From assembly GCA_900320795.1 (NCBI GenBank), contig ONTQ01000013.1, forward strand, positions 1 to 47,291: a DNA stretch of 47,291 bases, read 5' to 3'. Below, in pieces: positions 6,456 through 14,519 of the stretch. Under the pieces are notes generated by a model. That model was given only the letters and a program-made list of their open reading frames with translations. It was not told where the DNA came from and did no database searches. The translations under genes and the position numbers were made by a program. The DNA comes from an uncultured Bacteroidales bacterium (GTDB lineage: Bacteria > Bacteroidota > Bacteroidia > Bacteroidales > UBA932). Positions within the stretch are counted from its first letter, which is position 1. Each line of letters starts with the position of its first letter.

Positions 6456-7586
6456 TTAAATGAGTGAAATTCCAATTCCGGGAGCGTCCGGGAGGGTGAG
6501 TTTCCCGGACACCACCTGTACGCCGCGGAAGCGGTCGTTGGAGATGAGGAGGTTGCCGTCGAGGTCGGCAAAATCTACGGCGGGGGATAACTGGGCGGCG
6601 GCCGATACGGCACAGGAGGTCTCAGTCATGCATCCCACCATCACTTTCATTCCGAGGGCGCGGGCAAGGGTCACCATCTTCCAGGCTTCCCGCATACCGG
6701 TGCATTTCATGAGTTTGATGTTGATGCCGCTGAAGGCTCCTGCCAGGGAAGGGATGTCCCGGAGACGCTGGATGCTCTCATCGGCAAAGATGGGTAGGGG
6801 AGAGCGTTCGGTGAGCCAGGCGGTGTCGTCCAGACGGTCCACGGGCAGCGGCTGTTCCACCATGACGACCCCCTGTGAGGCCAGCCAATGGATTTCATCC
6901 AGAGCCTTGGAACGGTCTTTCCAGCCTTGATTGGCATCCACCGCCAAAGGAACGTCGGTAACGCTGCGGATGGTGCGAATCATCTCCTGGTCGCTGTCCA
7001 GGCCCACTTTCACCTTGAGGATATTGAAGCGCCCCGCGGCTTCCAGGGTCTTTTCTTTCACCACCTCCGGCGTGTCGATGCCAATTGTATAAGTGGTGGA
7101 CGGCGCCTTGGCGGCATCCAGTCCCCAAAGCCGATACCAGGGCTGGCCAATCAGTTTTCCCACCAGGTCGTGCAGGGCGATATCGACGGCGGCCTTGGCG
7201 GCGGAATCTCCCTCCGACAGGCCGTCTATATAGGACAAGATGTCTTCCAATTGGAAGGGATCCGCAAACTGCGAGAGGTCCACTTTCTCCAGAAAAGCGG
7301 TGACGGAAGCCACTGACTGGCCCAAGTAGGGCGGCATGGAGGCTTCTCCATAGCCCGTAATCCCCTCATATTCAATCTCTACCTGTACGTCGGGAGTTGA
7401 TTTCCGGCTGTAGGAGGAAACGGTAAAGGTGTGCGTAAGTTCCAGCTCGTAGGGGAAGAACTTCATGTGCATGCGCCCGTCCCCCTTGCCGATGTGAAAA
7501 TGCTGCGGCCCCCTGGTGCAGCCCGAGAGGGCAACCCCGGCCAATGCCAGCGAGGAGGTCTTCAGGAAATCGCGTCTATTCTGCAT
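6456..7586 (-). CDS. dipeptide epimerase (enolase superfamily), Tat-type lipoprotein signal
   Basis: A 376-residue member of the muconate-lactonizing/dipeptide epimerase group, which interconverts L-Ala-D-Glu and L-Ala-L-Glu from peptidoglycan. Catalytic features are visible: the Lys-x-Lys in 'ILKVKVGLDSD', the metal ligands in 'AVDANQGW', 'VMVEQPLP' and 'IFADESI', and the second acid/base Lys in 'INIKLMKCTGM'. The N-terminus is unusual: 'NRRDFLKTSSLALAGVALSGC' has a twin-arginine motif and a lipobox (Cys22), so the enzyme is probably exported folded and lipid-anchored. It overlaps the NlpC/P60 gene by 11 bases; the two enzymes would act in sequence on cell-wall peptides. Confidence 0.88.
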   Translation of the reverse strand: MQNRRDFLKTSSLALAGVALSGCTRGPQHFHIGKGDGRMHMKFFPYELELTHTFTVSSYSRKSTPDVQVEIEYEGITGYGEASMPPYLGQSVASVTAFLEKVDLSQFADPFQLEDILSYIDGLSEGDSAAKAAVDIALHDLVGKLIGQPWYRLWGLDAAKAPSTTYTIGIDTPEVVKEKTLEAAGRFNILKVKVGLDSDQEMIRTIRSVTDVPLAVDANQGWKDRSKALDEIHWLASQGVVMVEQPLPVDRLDDTAWLTERSPLPIFADESIQRLRDIPSLAGAFSGINIKLMKCTGMREAWKMVTLARALGMKVMVGCMTETSCAVSAAAQLSPAVDFADLDGNLLISNDRFRGVQVVSGKLTLPDAPGIGISLI

Positions 7587-8523
7587 AGTAGGGATTGGTC
7601 AGCGTGGTTTGGATTTCAGGGTCTTGGTCGATATAGGGGAGGACCCGGCCGCCGAAGAGGTATCGGCCTGTATTGTAAGCGTCGTAGAGGGGGTCTTCGG
7701 GGCGGAAACTACCTATTTTCACGAGCCCCAGCGAATGGATGAAGCGGCCTTCTCCAAGGTAAAAGCCCACGTGGCTCACTCCGGGGGTTCCGTTCTCCTT
7801 CCATCGGCCGAAGAAAACGAGGTCTCCGGGCGCAAGATCTTCCATCCGGCCGATACGCTGCCCTACCCGGGCCTGCGGACCGGCATCGCGCGGAACGATG
7901 ATGTCATGCATGAAAAGGACGGTGCGCACGAAACCGCTGCAGTCCGTGCCCTTGGGTGACATGCCCGCCCAGATATACGGGAAGCCCAGCATACTTTGGG
8001 CCGTCGCAAGGATGGCTTCCGGGGTCTGTTTCAAGTTTTTGCGCCAGGCCGATTCCGTCTGGGCGTCTTTGGTGGAGATATAGCCCACGCGGCCGTCCGG
8101 GAATTCCACGATGAAGAATCTCCGGCTTTTTCCGAGGTATTTGAGGCGGCAGCCGGCGACGGCGTCCGAAAGGGTTTCCGCTTTATCGGAAGGTTTTTTG
8201 CGGATGAGGGCGAACAGCGAGGTGACCACCACTTTGGGGGCGGCGTTCCAGGCATGGTACTGCTCGAAATCCATATACCGGATGGCATCCTTGTGGACCC
8301 AGCCGATGTAACTGTCCGGCGTCTGCACCTGTGGCCAGTTGTAATCCCCTCCCATCTGCAAAATGTGGACGGGCGTTCCCAAAAGGGCCTGGGAAACCAT
8401 TTCTGCACTGTAGTTGGGCGTAGCCCGCTGGTTACAGACAGAGATATTCACGACGCCCCATTGCTGGGCTTGGACAGACAGGCCCAGCAGAAGCCCGGCC
8501 GCAAGAAGAATCCATTTTCTCAT
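7576..8523 (-). CDS. NlpC/P60 cell-wall endopeptidase with SH3-type domains
   Basis: A 315-residue secreted protein (signal peptide ending about VQAQ, residue 20). The first 170 residues look like two bacterial SH3 modules ('YIGWVHKDAIRYMDF', 'GRVGYISTKDAQ'). The catalytic domain follows, with 'GFPYIWAGMSPKGTDCSGFV' holding the nucleophile Cys, 'VSHVGFYLG' the catalytic His and 'RFIHSLG' further on. This is the arrangement of YkfC-like gamma-D-glutamyl-L-diamino acid endopeptidases, which release L-Ala-D-Glu. The adjacent dipeptide epimerase takes exactly that product, so context and domain agree. It lies 9 bases after truB. Confidence 0.88.
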   Translation of the reverse strand: MRKWILLAAGLLLGLSVQAQQWGVVNISVCNQRATPNYSAEMVSQALLGTPVHILQMGGDYNWPQVQTPDSYIGWVHKDAIRYMDFEQYHAWNAAPKVVVTSLFALIRKKPSDKAETLSDAVAGCRLKYLGKSRRFFIVEFPDGRVGYISTKDAQTESAWRKNLKQTPEAILATAQSMLGFPYIWAGMSPKGTDCSGFVRTVLFMHDIIVPRDAGPQARVGQRIGRMEDLAPGDLVFFGRWKENGTPGVSHVGFYLGEGRFIHSLGLVKIGSFRPEDPLYDAYNTGRYLFGGRVLPYIDQDPEIQTTLTNPYYAE

Positions 8524-8532
8524 CCTTCAAAA

Positions 8533-9366
8533 TTAACAAGAATTCCGGAGCAATGCAAGTGCCTGTTCCACGGAAATCGCCTGATCGATGGTGTACATGC
8601 CGCTGCGCGAGCGGATGAGTCCGGACAGATGTGCCCCCGAGCCCAGCGCTTCCCCAAGGTCCCGGGCAAAGGCCCGGATATAGGTCCCCTTTGAACAAGC
8701 GATGCGGATGGTAGCTTCCGGCAGCCCCAGGGGTGACGTGTCGGCCACATGGATGCGGGAAGAGGCTGTCGAAGAAGACGCGGGGCAAAGCGCTTTTTCT
8801 TCGCAGGCCTGTGTCTTGAAGTCCAGCAGTTCCAGTCCGCTGATGACGATGCGGTTGCGTTGGAGGGTTTCCAGGGCGGCGGCATCAATGGCTTCCGTCT
8901 GGCCGGTGCGATACAGTTTCCGGGCCAGTTCGTAAGCGCGGACTCCATCTACGCTCTTGGCGCTGAAAAGGGGCGCCACCTGCTCCTGTTCCCCGAGGAA
9001 AGCGGGCAGGGCGGTCCGGACGGCCTCCTCCGTAATATGTGCGCAGGGGAAACGGCGGTCCACTTCCTTCTCAAGATCATAGGAAGGGGTAGTGGCGCCG
9101 AAACGGATGCGGGCGATGTATTCCTTGTCGTGGTCCTGCAGTTCCTGCGCCCGTTTGCAGGCATTGCCGATACAGACCAGCAGCACGCCTGTGGCCAGGG
9201 GGTCCAGCGTTCCGGCATGGCCCACCTTCAGATTCTTTTTCCCGAAGTGCCGGATGGCGGCATACTTGATTTTGCGGATCACATCGGCCGATGTCCACCG
9301 GTACGGTTTGTCCACCGCAAGGACAATTCCTTCCGGATAGTCGGCAATATCGGTGGTGAAACTCAT
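8533..9366 (-). CDS. truB: tRNA pseudouridine-55 synthase
   Basis: A 277-residue protein that converts U55 of tRNAs to pseudouridine. The TruB signature is intact: 'VDKPYRWTSADVIRKI' near residue 20, 'KVGHAGTLDPLATGVL' with the catalytic Asp55, 'YDLEKEVDRRFP' and 'VRIACSKGTYIRAFARDLG' (partly recalled motif 'CSKGTYIRAFARDLG' is seen). A C-terminal 'HLSGLIRSRSGMYTI' completes the core. Its ATG overlaps the rpiB stop by four bases (ATGA), so translation is likely coupled, and the NlpC/P60 gene follows after 9 bases. Confidence 0.95.
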   Translation of the reverse strand: MSFTTDIADYPEGIVLAVDKPYRWTSADVIRKIKYAAIRHFGKKNLKVGHAGTLDPLATGVLLVCIGNACKRAQELQDHDKEYIARIRFGATTPSYDLEKEVDRRFPCAHITEEAVRTALPAFLGEQEQVAPLFSAKSVDGVRAYELARKLYRTGQTEAIDAAALETLQRNRIVISGLELLDFKTQACEEKALCPASSSTASSRIHVADTSPLGLPEATIRIACSKGTYIRAFARDLGEALGSGAHLSGLIRSRSGMYTIDQAISVEQALALLRNSC

Positions 9367-9794
9367 TGGACCGGCATTTTGTCGATGCGTTTTTGGTGCC
9401 GGCCTCCCTCGAAGGGCGTGTCCAGCCAGGCGCGGACGATGACGGAAGCCTTGCGGTAGGGGATGAAACGGGCCGGGAGGACCAGCACGTTGGCATTGTT
9501 GTGGGCGGCCACAAGTTCGCCGATGGGCTTGTCCCAGGCCAGGCCGGCGCGGATGCCCTGGTGCTTGTTCAGCGTCATGGCCATGCCGTTGCCGGTTCCG
9601 CAGAGGGCGATGCCCAGATCCACTTCGCCGCCCTCGACGGCCTGTGCCAGCCGATGGGCATAGTCCGGATAGTCTACGCTAGCCTCCGTGTCCGTGCCGA
9701 AATTCACCACCTCGATGCCGCGTTTCTGAAGCATCTTGATAAGTTTGAATTTATATTCCACGCCTGCGTGGTCATTACAGATGCCGATTCTCAT
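9363..9794 (-). CDS. rpiB: ribose 5-phosphate isomerase B
   Basis: A 143-residue protein interconverting ribose 5-phosphate and ribulose 5-phosphate. It has the RpiB fold markers: 'NDHAG' (Asp8, His9), 'DYPDYAHRLA' (residues 41-50), the catalytic Cys65 in 'GIALCGTGNGMAM' and 'HNNANVLVLPAR' around residue 100. The start at 9794 (MRIGICNDHAG) matches the family N-terminus; longer upstream reading would run into rpsO on the other strand. It is the first gene of a five-gene minus-strand run and is divergent from rpsO, with a TACCTTTG box 21 bases upstream. Confidence 0.94.
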   Translation of the reverse strand: MRIGICNDHAGVEYKFKLIKMLQKRGIEVVNFGTDTEASVDYPDYAHRLAQAVEGGEVDLGIALCGTGNGMAMTLNKHQGIRAGLAWDKPIGELVAAHNNANVLVLPARFIPYRKASVIVRAWLDTPFEGGRHQKRIDKMPVQ

Positions 9795-9814
9795 AATTCT
9801 TTGCTTTTGTCTTA

Positions 9815-9822
9815 CAAAGGTA
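9815..9822 (-). promoter_or_regulatory. -7 box for rpiB (TACCTTTG)
   Basis: On the minus strand it matches TAnnTTTG. There is no clear TTG at the standard -33 spacing (only one at 12 bases), so the promoter is only half supported. Confidence 0.4.
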
Positions 9823-9829
9823 AGGTTTA

Positions 9830-9861
9830 TTTGGCAAATCGAAAATAATTGCGTACATTTG
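9830..9861 (+). promoter_or_regulatory. Bacteroidetes promoter of rpsO
   Basis: TTTG (9830-9833), 20 bases, TACATTTG (9854-9861): a complete consensus promoter. Transcription would start about 32 bases before the rpsO ATG. Confidence 0.7.
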
Positions 9862-9898
9862 CAGGCTAAAAATTTTATAACTAAAAACTCATTGCACC

Positions 9899-10121
9899 AT
9901 GGCAGAATATTTACAGCCTGAGAAAAAGCAAGAGATTTTCGCGAAGTACGGGAAGTCCAATAAGGACACCGGCTCTCCTGAGAGTCAGGTTGCTTTACGT
10001 GGTAACGCGCCGCAGCCTTCTTCGCCTGGTCAGCAAGCGCCGTCAGATTCTGAACTACCTTCAGAAGATCGACATCGAGAGATACAGGGCTATCGTGAAG
10101 GAGCTGGGTCTCCGCCGATAA
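9899..10121 (+). pseudogene. rpsO: 30S ribosomal protein S15, internal deletion and frameshift
   Basis: The first 33 codons (9899-9997) encode a normal S15 start ('[20 protein letters not shown]', then SQVAL). The frame then leaves the family. From 9999 the +1 frame gives a normal S15 end: '[20 protein letters not shown]', then '[20 protein letters not shown]' and TAA at 10119-10121. S15 is about 89-91 residues; here 33 plus 40 are present, so about 18 codons are missing and the lost length must be 2 mod 3 (about 50-53 bases). The missing part holds the 'HLTxHxK' helix that contacts 16S rRNA. As written, the product would be a 114-residue fusion ending at 10243. The promoter and terminator are intact. 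An assembly error is as likely as a real mutation. Confidence 0.85.
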
Positions 10122-10141
10122 GCTGGAAAATAGGAAAATAC

Positions 10142-10183
10142 GGGGGCAGAGCAATATGCAAGGCATATTCTCTCCCCCTTTTT
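10142..10183 (+). terminator. intrinsic terminator after rpsO
   Basis: A long stem: GGGGG (10142-10146) pairs with CCCCC (10174-10178), then AGAG/CTCT and AATATGC/GCATATT around an AAG loop, with two bulged C residues, followed by TTTTT. pnp lies downstream without an obvious promoter of its own, so this terminator must leak or be processed. Confidence 0.8.
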
Positions 10184-10194
10184 AGTGAAAAAGA

Positions 10195-10213
10195 GATTCC
10201 CGGACGGTCCGGG
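10195..10213 (+). other. perfect hairpin in the pnp leader
   Basis: TTCCCGGAC (10195-10203) and GTCCGGGAA (10205-10213) are perfectly complementary around one central base. The hairpin lies 34 bases before the pnp ATG. A double-stranded site at this position recalls the RNase III-processed pnp leader of E. coli, but that role is only an analogy. Confidence 0.55.
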
Positions 10214-10247
10214 AAAACGATACAAGACGTAACAAAGACGTAAACAG

Positions 10248-12587
10248 ATGAACATTATCAAAAAGACCATTGAATTACCCGACGGAAGGGTAATCGAGAT
10301 CGAGACCGGTAAGCTGGCCAAACAGGCCGCCGGTTCTGCCGTTGTAAAAATGGGTGGCACCATGCTGCTTGCCACCGTAACCTGCGCCACGGAGGTGAAA
10401 GAGGGAACCGATTTCATGCCCCTCACCGTGGATTACCGTGAAAAGTATTATGCTGCCGGTCGTTTCCCCGGCGGTTTCCTCAAGCGCGAGAGCCGTCCCT
10501 CGGATTACGAGGTGCTCATCGCCCGCCTGGTGGACCGTCCCATCCGTCCGCTCTGGCCCGCTGATTTCCATCTGGAAGTCTTTGTTAACGTCATGCTCAT
10601 TTCGGCCGAAAAGGATATCCAGCCGGATGCCCTTGCCGGTCTTGCCGCATCGGCCGCCCTCGCCAGCAGCGACCTGCCTTTCGGTGGTCCTGTCTCCGAG
10701 GTCCGCGTTTCCCGCATCGACGGTCAGTTTGTCATCAACCCCGGTTTCGAGGACAACAAACGGGCCGACCTTGACCTGATGGTCGCCGCCACCGAAGAGA
10801 ACATCATGATGGTGGAAGGTGAAATGAATGAGGTCTCCGAACACGACATGCTGGAAGCCATCAAGTTTGCCCACGAAGAGATCAAGAAGCACTGCCGCGT
10901 CCAGAAAGAGCTCATGCACGAACTGGGTACGGACGTGAACAAACGCGATTACCCGCACGACGAGGAAGACGAAGACCTCCGCAAAGCCGTCCATGAGGCC
11001 TGCTACGACAAGTGCTATGCCCTTGCCGGCAGCGCCAAGCCCAAGCACGAGCGTGAAGACGGGTTCAACGCCATCCGTGACGAATTCAAGGCCCAGTTCT
11101 CCGAGGAAGACCTTGAGGTGAAGGGTGCCATGATCGACCGCTATTACCATGACGTGGAGAAGGAAGCCATGCGCAACCTTATCCTGGACGAAGGAAAGCG
11201 TCTGGACGGCCGTAAGACCAATGAGGTCCGTCCGATCTGGTGCGAAGTGGATTACCTCCCCTGTGCCCACGGCAGCGCCATCTTCACCCGCGGTGAGACT
11301 CAGTCCCTGGCTTCTGTCACCCTGGGCACCAAAATGGACATGAAGGAGATGGACGAAGTCCTCATCCAGGACGACCAGCAGTTCGTCCTCCATTATAATT
11401 TCCCGCCTTTCGCTACCGGTGAGGCCAAGCCTCAGCGCAGCACCGGCCGTCGTGAGATCGGCCACGGCAATCTGGCCATGCGTGCGCTCAAGCCCGTCAT
11501 CCCTACGGCTCCCGAATTCCCTTATGCCGTCCGCGTCGTTTCCGATATTCTGGAATCCAACGGTTCCTCTTCCATGGCTTCCGTCTGTGGCGGCTGCCTG
11601 GCCCTGATGGATGCCGGTGTCCAGATCAAGAAGCCGGTGGCCGGCGTGGCCATGGGCCTCATCACCGATGCAGAGCACCCCAACGACCGTTATGCCATCC
11701 TCACCGATATCCTCGGTGACGAAGACCACCTCGGCGACATGGACTTCAAAGTGACCGGTACCAAGGACGGTATCACCGCTACCCAGATGGATATCAAGGT
11801 GGACGGTCTTTCCTACGAAGTGCTGGAGAAGGCCCTGGAGCAGGCCCGTCAGGGTCGCATCCACATCATGGGTGAGATGCTCAAGACCATTCCCGCTCCG
11901 CGCGAGGATTACAAGCCCTTCGTTCCCCGTATGGTCCAGATCGAGATTCCGGCCGAGTTCATCGGCGCCGTCATCGGCAAGGGTGGAGAGACCATCCAGG
12001 GTATGCAGAAGGAATTCGGCACCACCATCACCATCGACGAGGTGGACAACGGAGACGGCACCACCAAGGGTGTCGTGGATATCTTCGGCACCGACAAGGC
12101 AGCCATGGATGCCACGCTGGAGCGCATCAAGGGTATCTGCGCCGTCCCCGAGGTCGGCCAGGTGTACCACGGTAAGGTGGTGAGCATCCTGGACTTCGGC
12201 GCTTTCATTGAAATCCTGCCCGGTAAGGAAGGCCTCCTCCACGTGAGCGAGATCGCCTGGAACAAGACCGAGAAGGTGGAAGATGTCCTGAAGGTCGGCG
12301 AAGAGGTGGATGTGAAACTTCTCGAAATCGATGCCAAGACCGGTAAGATGCGCCTTTCCATGCGTGCTCTTACTGAGAAGCCCGAAGGCTATGTGGAGCC
12401 CAAGCGTGCTCCCCGCGGAGACCGTGGTCCCCGTCGCGAAGGTGAGCGCAAGGGTGGTAGCGACCGGAACAACGGCGAGCGCCGCGAACGCGGACCCCGT
12501 CGCGAAGGTGAGCGTCACGACAACAAACCCCGCAAGCCCCGCTTCGAAAACGAAGAGCCCAAACAGAACGAACCTGATGTGTTCTAA
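10248..12587 (+). CDS. pnp: polyribonucleotide nucleotidyltransferase (PNPase)
   Basis: A 779-residue 3'-5' phosphorolytic exoribonuclease of the RNA degradation machinery. Domain order is canonical: first RNase PH domain (about residues 10-140), all-helical linker (145-230), second RNase PH domain (about 320-460, with '[17 protein letters not shown]'), KH domain (about 555-615, '[14 protein letters not shown]') and S1 domain (about 620-695, '[20 protein letters not shown]'). A tail of about 80 residues is rich in Arg, Gly and Glu ('[19 protein letters not shown]'), probably an RNA-binding extension. It follows rpsO as in many bacteria. A terminator and a leader hairpin separate the two, and a terminator follows at 12602. 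Confidence 0.97.
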   Translation: MNIIKKTIELPDGRVIEIETGKLAKQAAGSAVVKMGGTMLLATVTCATEVKEGTDFMPLTVDYREKYYAAGRFPGGFLKRESRPSDYEVLIARLVDRPIRPLWPADFHLEVFVNVMLISAEKDIQPDALAGLAASAALASSDLPFGGPVSEVRVSRIDGQFVINPGFEDNKRADLDLMVAATEENIMMVEGEMNEVSEHDMLEAIKFAHEEIKKHCRVQKELMHELGTDVNKRDYPHDEEDEDLRKAVHEACYDKCYALAGSAKPKHEREDGFNAIRDEFKAQFSEEDLEVKGAMIDRYYHDVEKEAMRNLILDEGKRLDGRKTNEVRPIWCEVDYLPCAHGSAIFTRGETQSLASVTLGTKMDMKEMDEVLIQDDQQFVLHYNFPPFATGEAKPQRSTGRREIGHGNLAMRALKPVIPTAPEFPYAVRVVSDILESNGSSSMASVCGGCLALMDAGVQIKKPVAGVAMGLITDAEHPNDRYAILTDILGDEDHLGDMDFKVTGTKDGITATQMDIKVDGLSYEVLEKALEQARQGRIHIMGEMLKTIPAPREDYKPFVPRMVQIEIPAEFIGAVIGKGGETIQGMQKEFGTTITIDEVDNGDGTTKGVVDIFGTDKAAMDATLERIKGICAVPEVGQVYHGKVVSILDFGAFIEILPGKEGLLHVSEIAWNKTEKVEDVLKVGEEVDVKLLEIDAKTGKMRLSMRALTEKPEGYVEPKRAPRGDRGPRREGERKGGSDRNNGERRERGPRREGERHDNKPRKPRFENEEPKQNEPDVF

Positions 12588-12601
12588 AACCTGAAACACG
12601 G

Positions 12602-12631
12602 GAGCCGGTCTTTTTTAGGCCGGCTCTTTTT
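12602..12631 (+). terminator. intrinsic terminator after pnp
   Basis: GAGCCGG (12602-12608) pairs with CCGGCTC (12620-12626), followed by a T-run to 12631. It lies 14 bases past the pnp stop. Confidence 0.8.
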
Positions 12632-12633
12632 AT

Positions 12634-12641
12634 TATATTTG
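12634..12641 (+). promoter_or_regulatory. -7 box for tmk (TATATTTG)
   Basis: Matches TAnnTTTG. The -33 region would fall inside the T-rich loop of the pnp terminator. The leader to the tmk ATG would be about 15 bases. Confidence 0.5.
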
Positions 12642-12660
12642 CAAGGTTAAATCAACTGCC

Positions 12661-13341
12661 ATGCTCATCGTAATGGAAGGACTTGACGGGGCGGGGAAGT
12701 CCACCCAGGTCAGGAAACTGAAGGAATATCTGACGCAGCGATGCGGGGAACTGGAGTACATCCATTTCCCCCGTTATGACGCACCTGTTTACGGAGATCT
12801 CATCAGCCGTTTCCTCCGGGGAGATTTCGGCGCCAATGAACAGGTGCATCCGCAATTGGTGGCCCTGCTGTTTGCCGAAGACCGCCATGGCGCCGCTCCC
12901 GCCCTTCGGGAAGCCCTCCAGGCCGGAAAGACCGTGCTGTTGGACCGTTATGTCTATTCCAACATCGCTTACCAGTGTGCCAAGCTTAAGGATCCCCAGG
13001 AGCGCGAGTGCCTCAGGGACTGGATCTTCCATACGGAGTATGGTGACTTCGACCTCCCGGTCCCGGACCTGAATCTGTTTCTGGATGTTCCCATCGGCTT
13101 TGTTCAGAAAAGCCTCTCACAGGAACGGAGCGGCAATGACCGCAATTACCTGGAAGGGGCGCAGGATATCCACGAGGCGTCCATCGCCTTTCAGCAGGAT
13201 GTCCGTTCCATCTATGTGGCGCAGACCCGCCTGGACAGGCATTTCCTCCGGATCGACTGTGCCGACGCCGCCGGGGAAATGCTCCCGCCGGACGCCATTT
13301 TCTCCAAGGTCCGTGATACCATAGACCCGTTTTTGCCATGA
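12661..13341 (+). CDS. tmk: thymidylate kinase
   Basis: A 226-residue kinase that phosphorylates dTMP to dTDP. The P-loop 'EGLDGAGKSTQ' spans about residues 6-16, 'YIHFPRYDAPVYG' follows as the dTMP-side loop, and 'VLLDRYVYSNIAYQ' carries the DRY-type motif near residue 100. The lid region 'SQERSGNDRNYLEG' contains Arg residues. Length is near the family norm of 205-230. It has its own -7 box right after the pnp terminator and overlaps the downstream DoxX-type gene by four bases (ATGA), so the two are cotranscribed although functionally unrelated. Confidence 0.93.
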   Translation: MLIVMEGLDGAGKSTQVRKLKEYLTQRCGELEYIHFPRYDAPVYGDLISRFLRGDFGANEQVHPQLVALLFAEDRHGAAPALREALQAGKTVLLDRYVYSNIAYQCAKLKDPQERECLRDWIFHTEYGDFDLPVPDLNLFLDVPIGFVQKSLSQERSGNDRNYLEGAQDIHEASIAFQQDVRSIYVAQTRLDRHFLRIDCADAAGEMLPPDAIFSKVRDTIDPFLP

Positions 13342-14510
13342 ACCCTTACTATCAGCGTCTGCGCCGTCTGGCCGCCCTTCTGGTGGGCGTTGTCTTTTTG
13401 GTGTCCGGTCTCCTGAAAATCATCGATCCGGTGGGCACCATGCTCATCGTGAAGGAGTATTTCAAGAATTTCCACCTGACTTTCCTGTCTCCGCTGGCTC
13501 AGGTGTTCGGGATAGCCCTGGCGCTCCTGGAGTCCCTGCTGGGCATCGCCCTCATCACGGGGGTTCTCCGGAAAGTGGCCGCCCGTGTTACTTTTGAACT
13601 GTTGGGGCTGTTTACCATCCTGACCCTCTGGCTATGGATTTCCAATCCGGCCATGGACTGCGGGTGTTTTGGCCAGGCCATCCATCTTACCCATGCCCAG
13701 AGTTTTTGGAAAAACGTGATTCTGCTGGCCCTGACCGCCTTAGCCTTCATACCTTTCCATAGTTTCGGGCAGCCCAAGCGGGACCGGAAGGTAGCGGCGG
13801 CGCTTGCCACTGTCTCCGTCCTCTTCGTGGTCTATTACAGCAATACGCACCTTCCCATCGTGGATTTTACTGAATACGACTGGGGGGCGGAACTTTATGC
13901 TTCCCTGGATGACGAAGTGGCGGCCGACAACCATTATAAAGCCGCCTACGTTTATGAGAAAGACGGGCAGGAAGGAACATTCGAAATCACATCTCTTCCG
14001 GACAGCAGCTGGACCTTCGTGCGGGTAGATACGGTTTTCCGCAAAACGACCACCGTGACGGACACCTACCCCATGCTCAGTTTCTCGGATGCGGAAGGGG
14101 AATACCAGGACCGTCTGGCGGCGGAGGGCCGTGTCGTGGTCTTTTCCGTCTATGAGCCTTCCAAGGCCGACTGGTCCCGGCTGGAATCCCAGTACCAGGA
14201 GGTCCTGAACGCCGGCGGAAAACCCCTCGTCCTGGTATCGGCCCTCCCGGAGCAACTTCCCGCGCTCTCCGTCCCTACGTATTTCGCCGATTACAAGACG
14301 CTGATTACCGTGAACCGTTCCAACGGCGGCGGAACGTATTTCAACGAAGGCGAACTGGTGAACAAGTGGGACGCCCGCCATTTCCCCGAAACCCTGGCCG
14401 AGGATTTTGAGGCCGATCCCGTGGATCTTTCCACCCGGTACATCGTAAAGCGCCGCCTGTATACGCAGGGGTTCTGCGTGTACCTGGCGGCGCTGCTCAT
14501 TCTGGTGTAG
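13338..14510 (+). CDS. DoxX/MauE-type membrane protein
   Basis: A 390-residue protein with about four membrane segments in the first 140 residues, a further one near residues 155-165, a long extracytoplasmic region (about 170-370) and a final hydrophobic C-terminus. The 'LLKIIDPVGTMLIVKEYF' stretch and the 'DCGCFG' motif (residues 107-112) between helices are typical of the MauE/DoxX group, whose cysteines may exchange electrons or disulphides. The large soluble part has thioredoxin-like spacing in places ('PLVLVSALPEQLPALSVPTY') but no CxxC. Substrate unknown. It runs convergent with infB, with only 9 bases between the stops and no visible terminator. Confidence 0.75.
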   Translation: MNPYYQRLRRLAALLVGVVFLVSGLLKIIDPVGTMLIVKEYFKNFHLTFLSPLAQVFGIALALLESLLGIALITGVLRKVAARVTFELLGLFTILTLWLWISNPAMDCGCFGQAIHLTHAQSFWKNVILLALTALAFIPFHSFGQPKRDRKVAAALATVSVLFVVYYSNTHLPIVDFTEYDWGAELYASLDDEVAADNHYKAAYVYEKDGQEGTFEITSLPDSSWTFVRVDTVFRKTTTVTDTYPMLSFSDAEGEYQDRLAAEGRVVVFSVYEPSKADWSRLESQYQEVLNAGGKPLVLVSALPEQLPALSVPTYFADYKTLITVNRSNGGGTYFNEGELVNKWDARHFPETLAEDFEADPVDLSTRYIVKRRLYTQGFCVYLAALLILV

Positions 14511-14519
14511 CCCTTTTTT

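Noticed and set aside
9899..10243. A novel 114-residue protein
   Set aside because: It is the S15 N-terminus read into the wrong frame after the deletion; the true S15 C-terminus is in the +1 frame.
10275..12599. 774-residue open frame antisense to pnp
   Set aside because: Same reasoning: a shadow of a highly expressed, codon-biased gene with no start signals.
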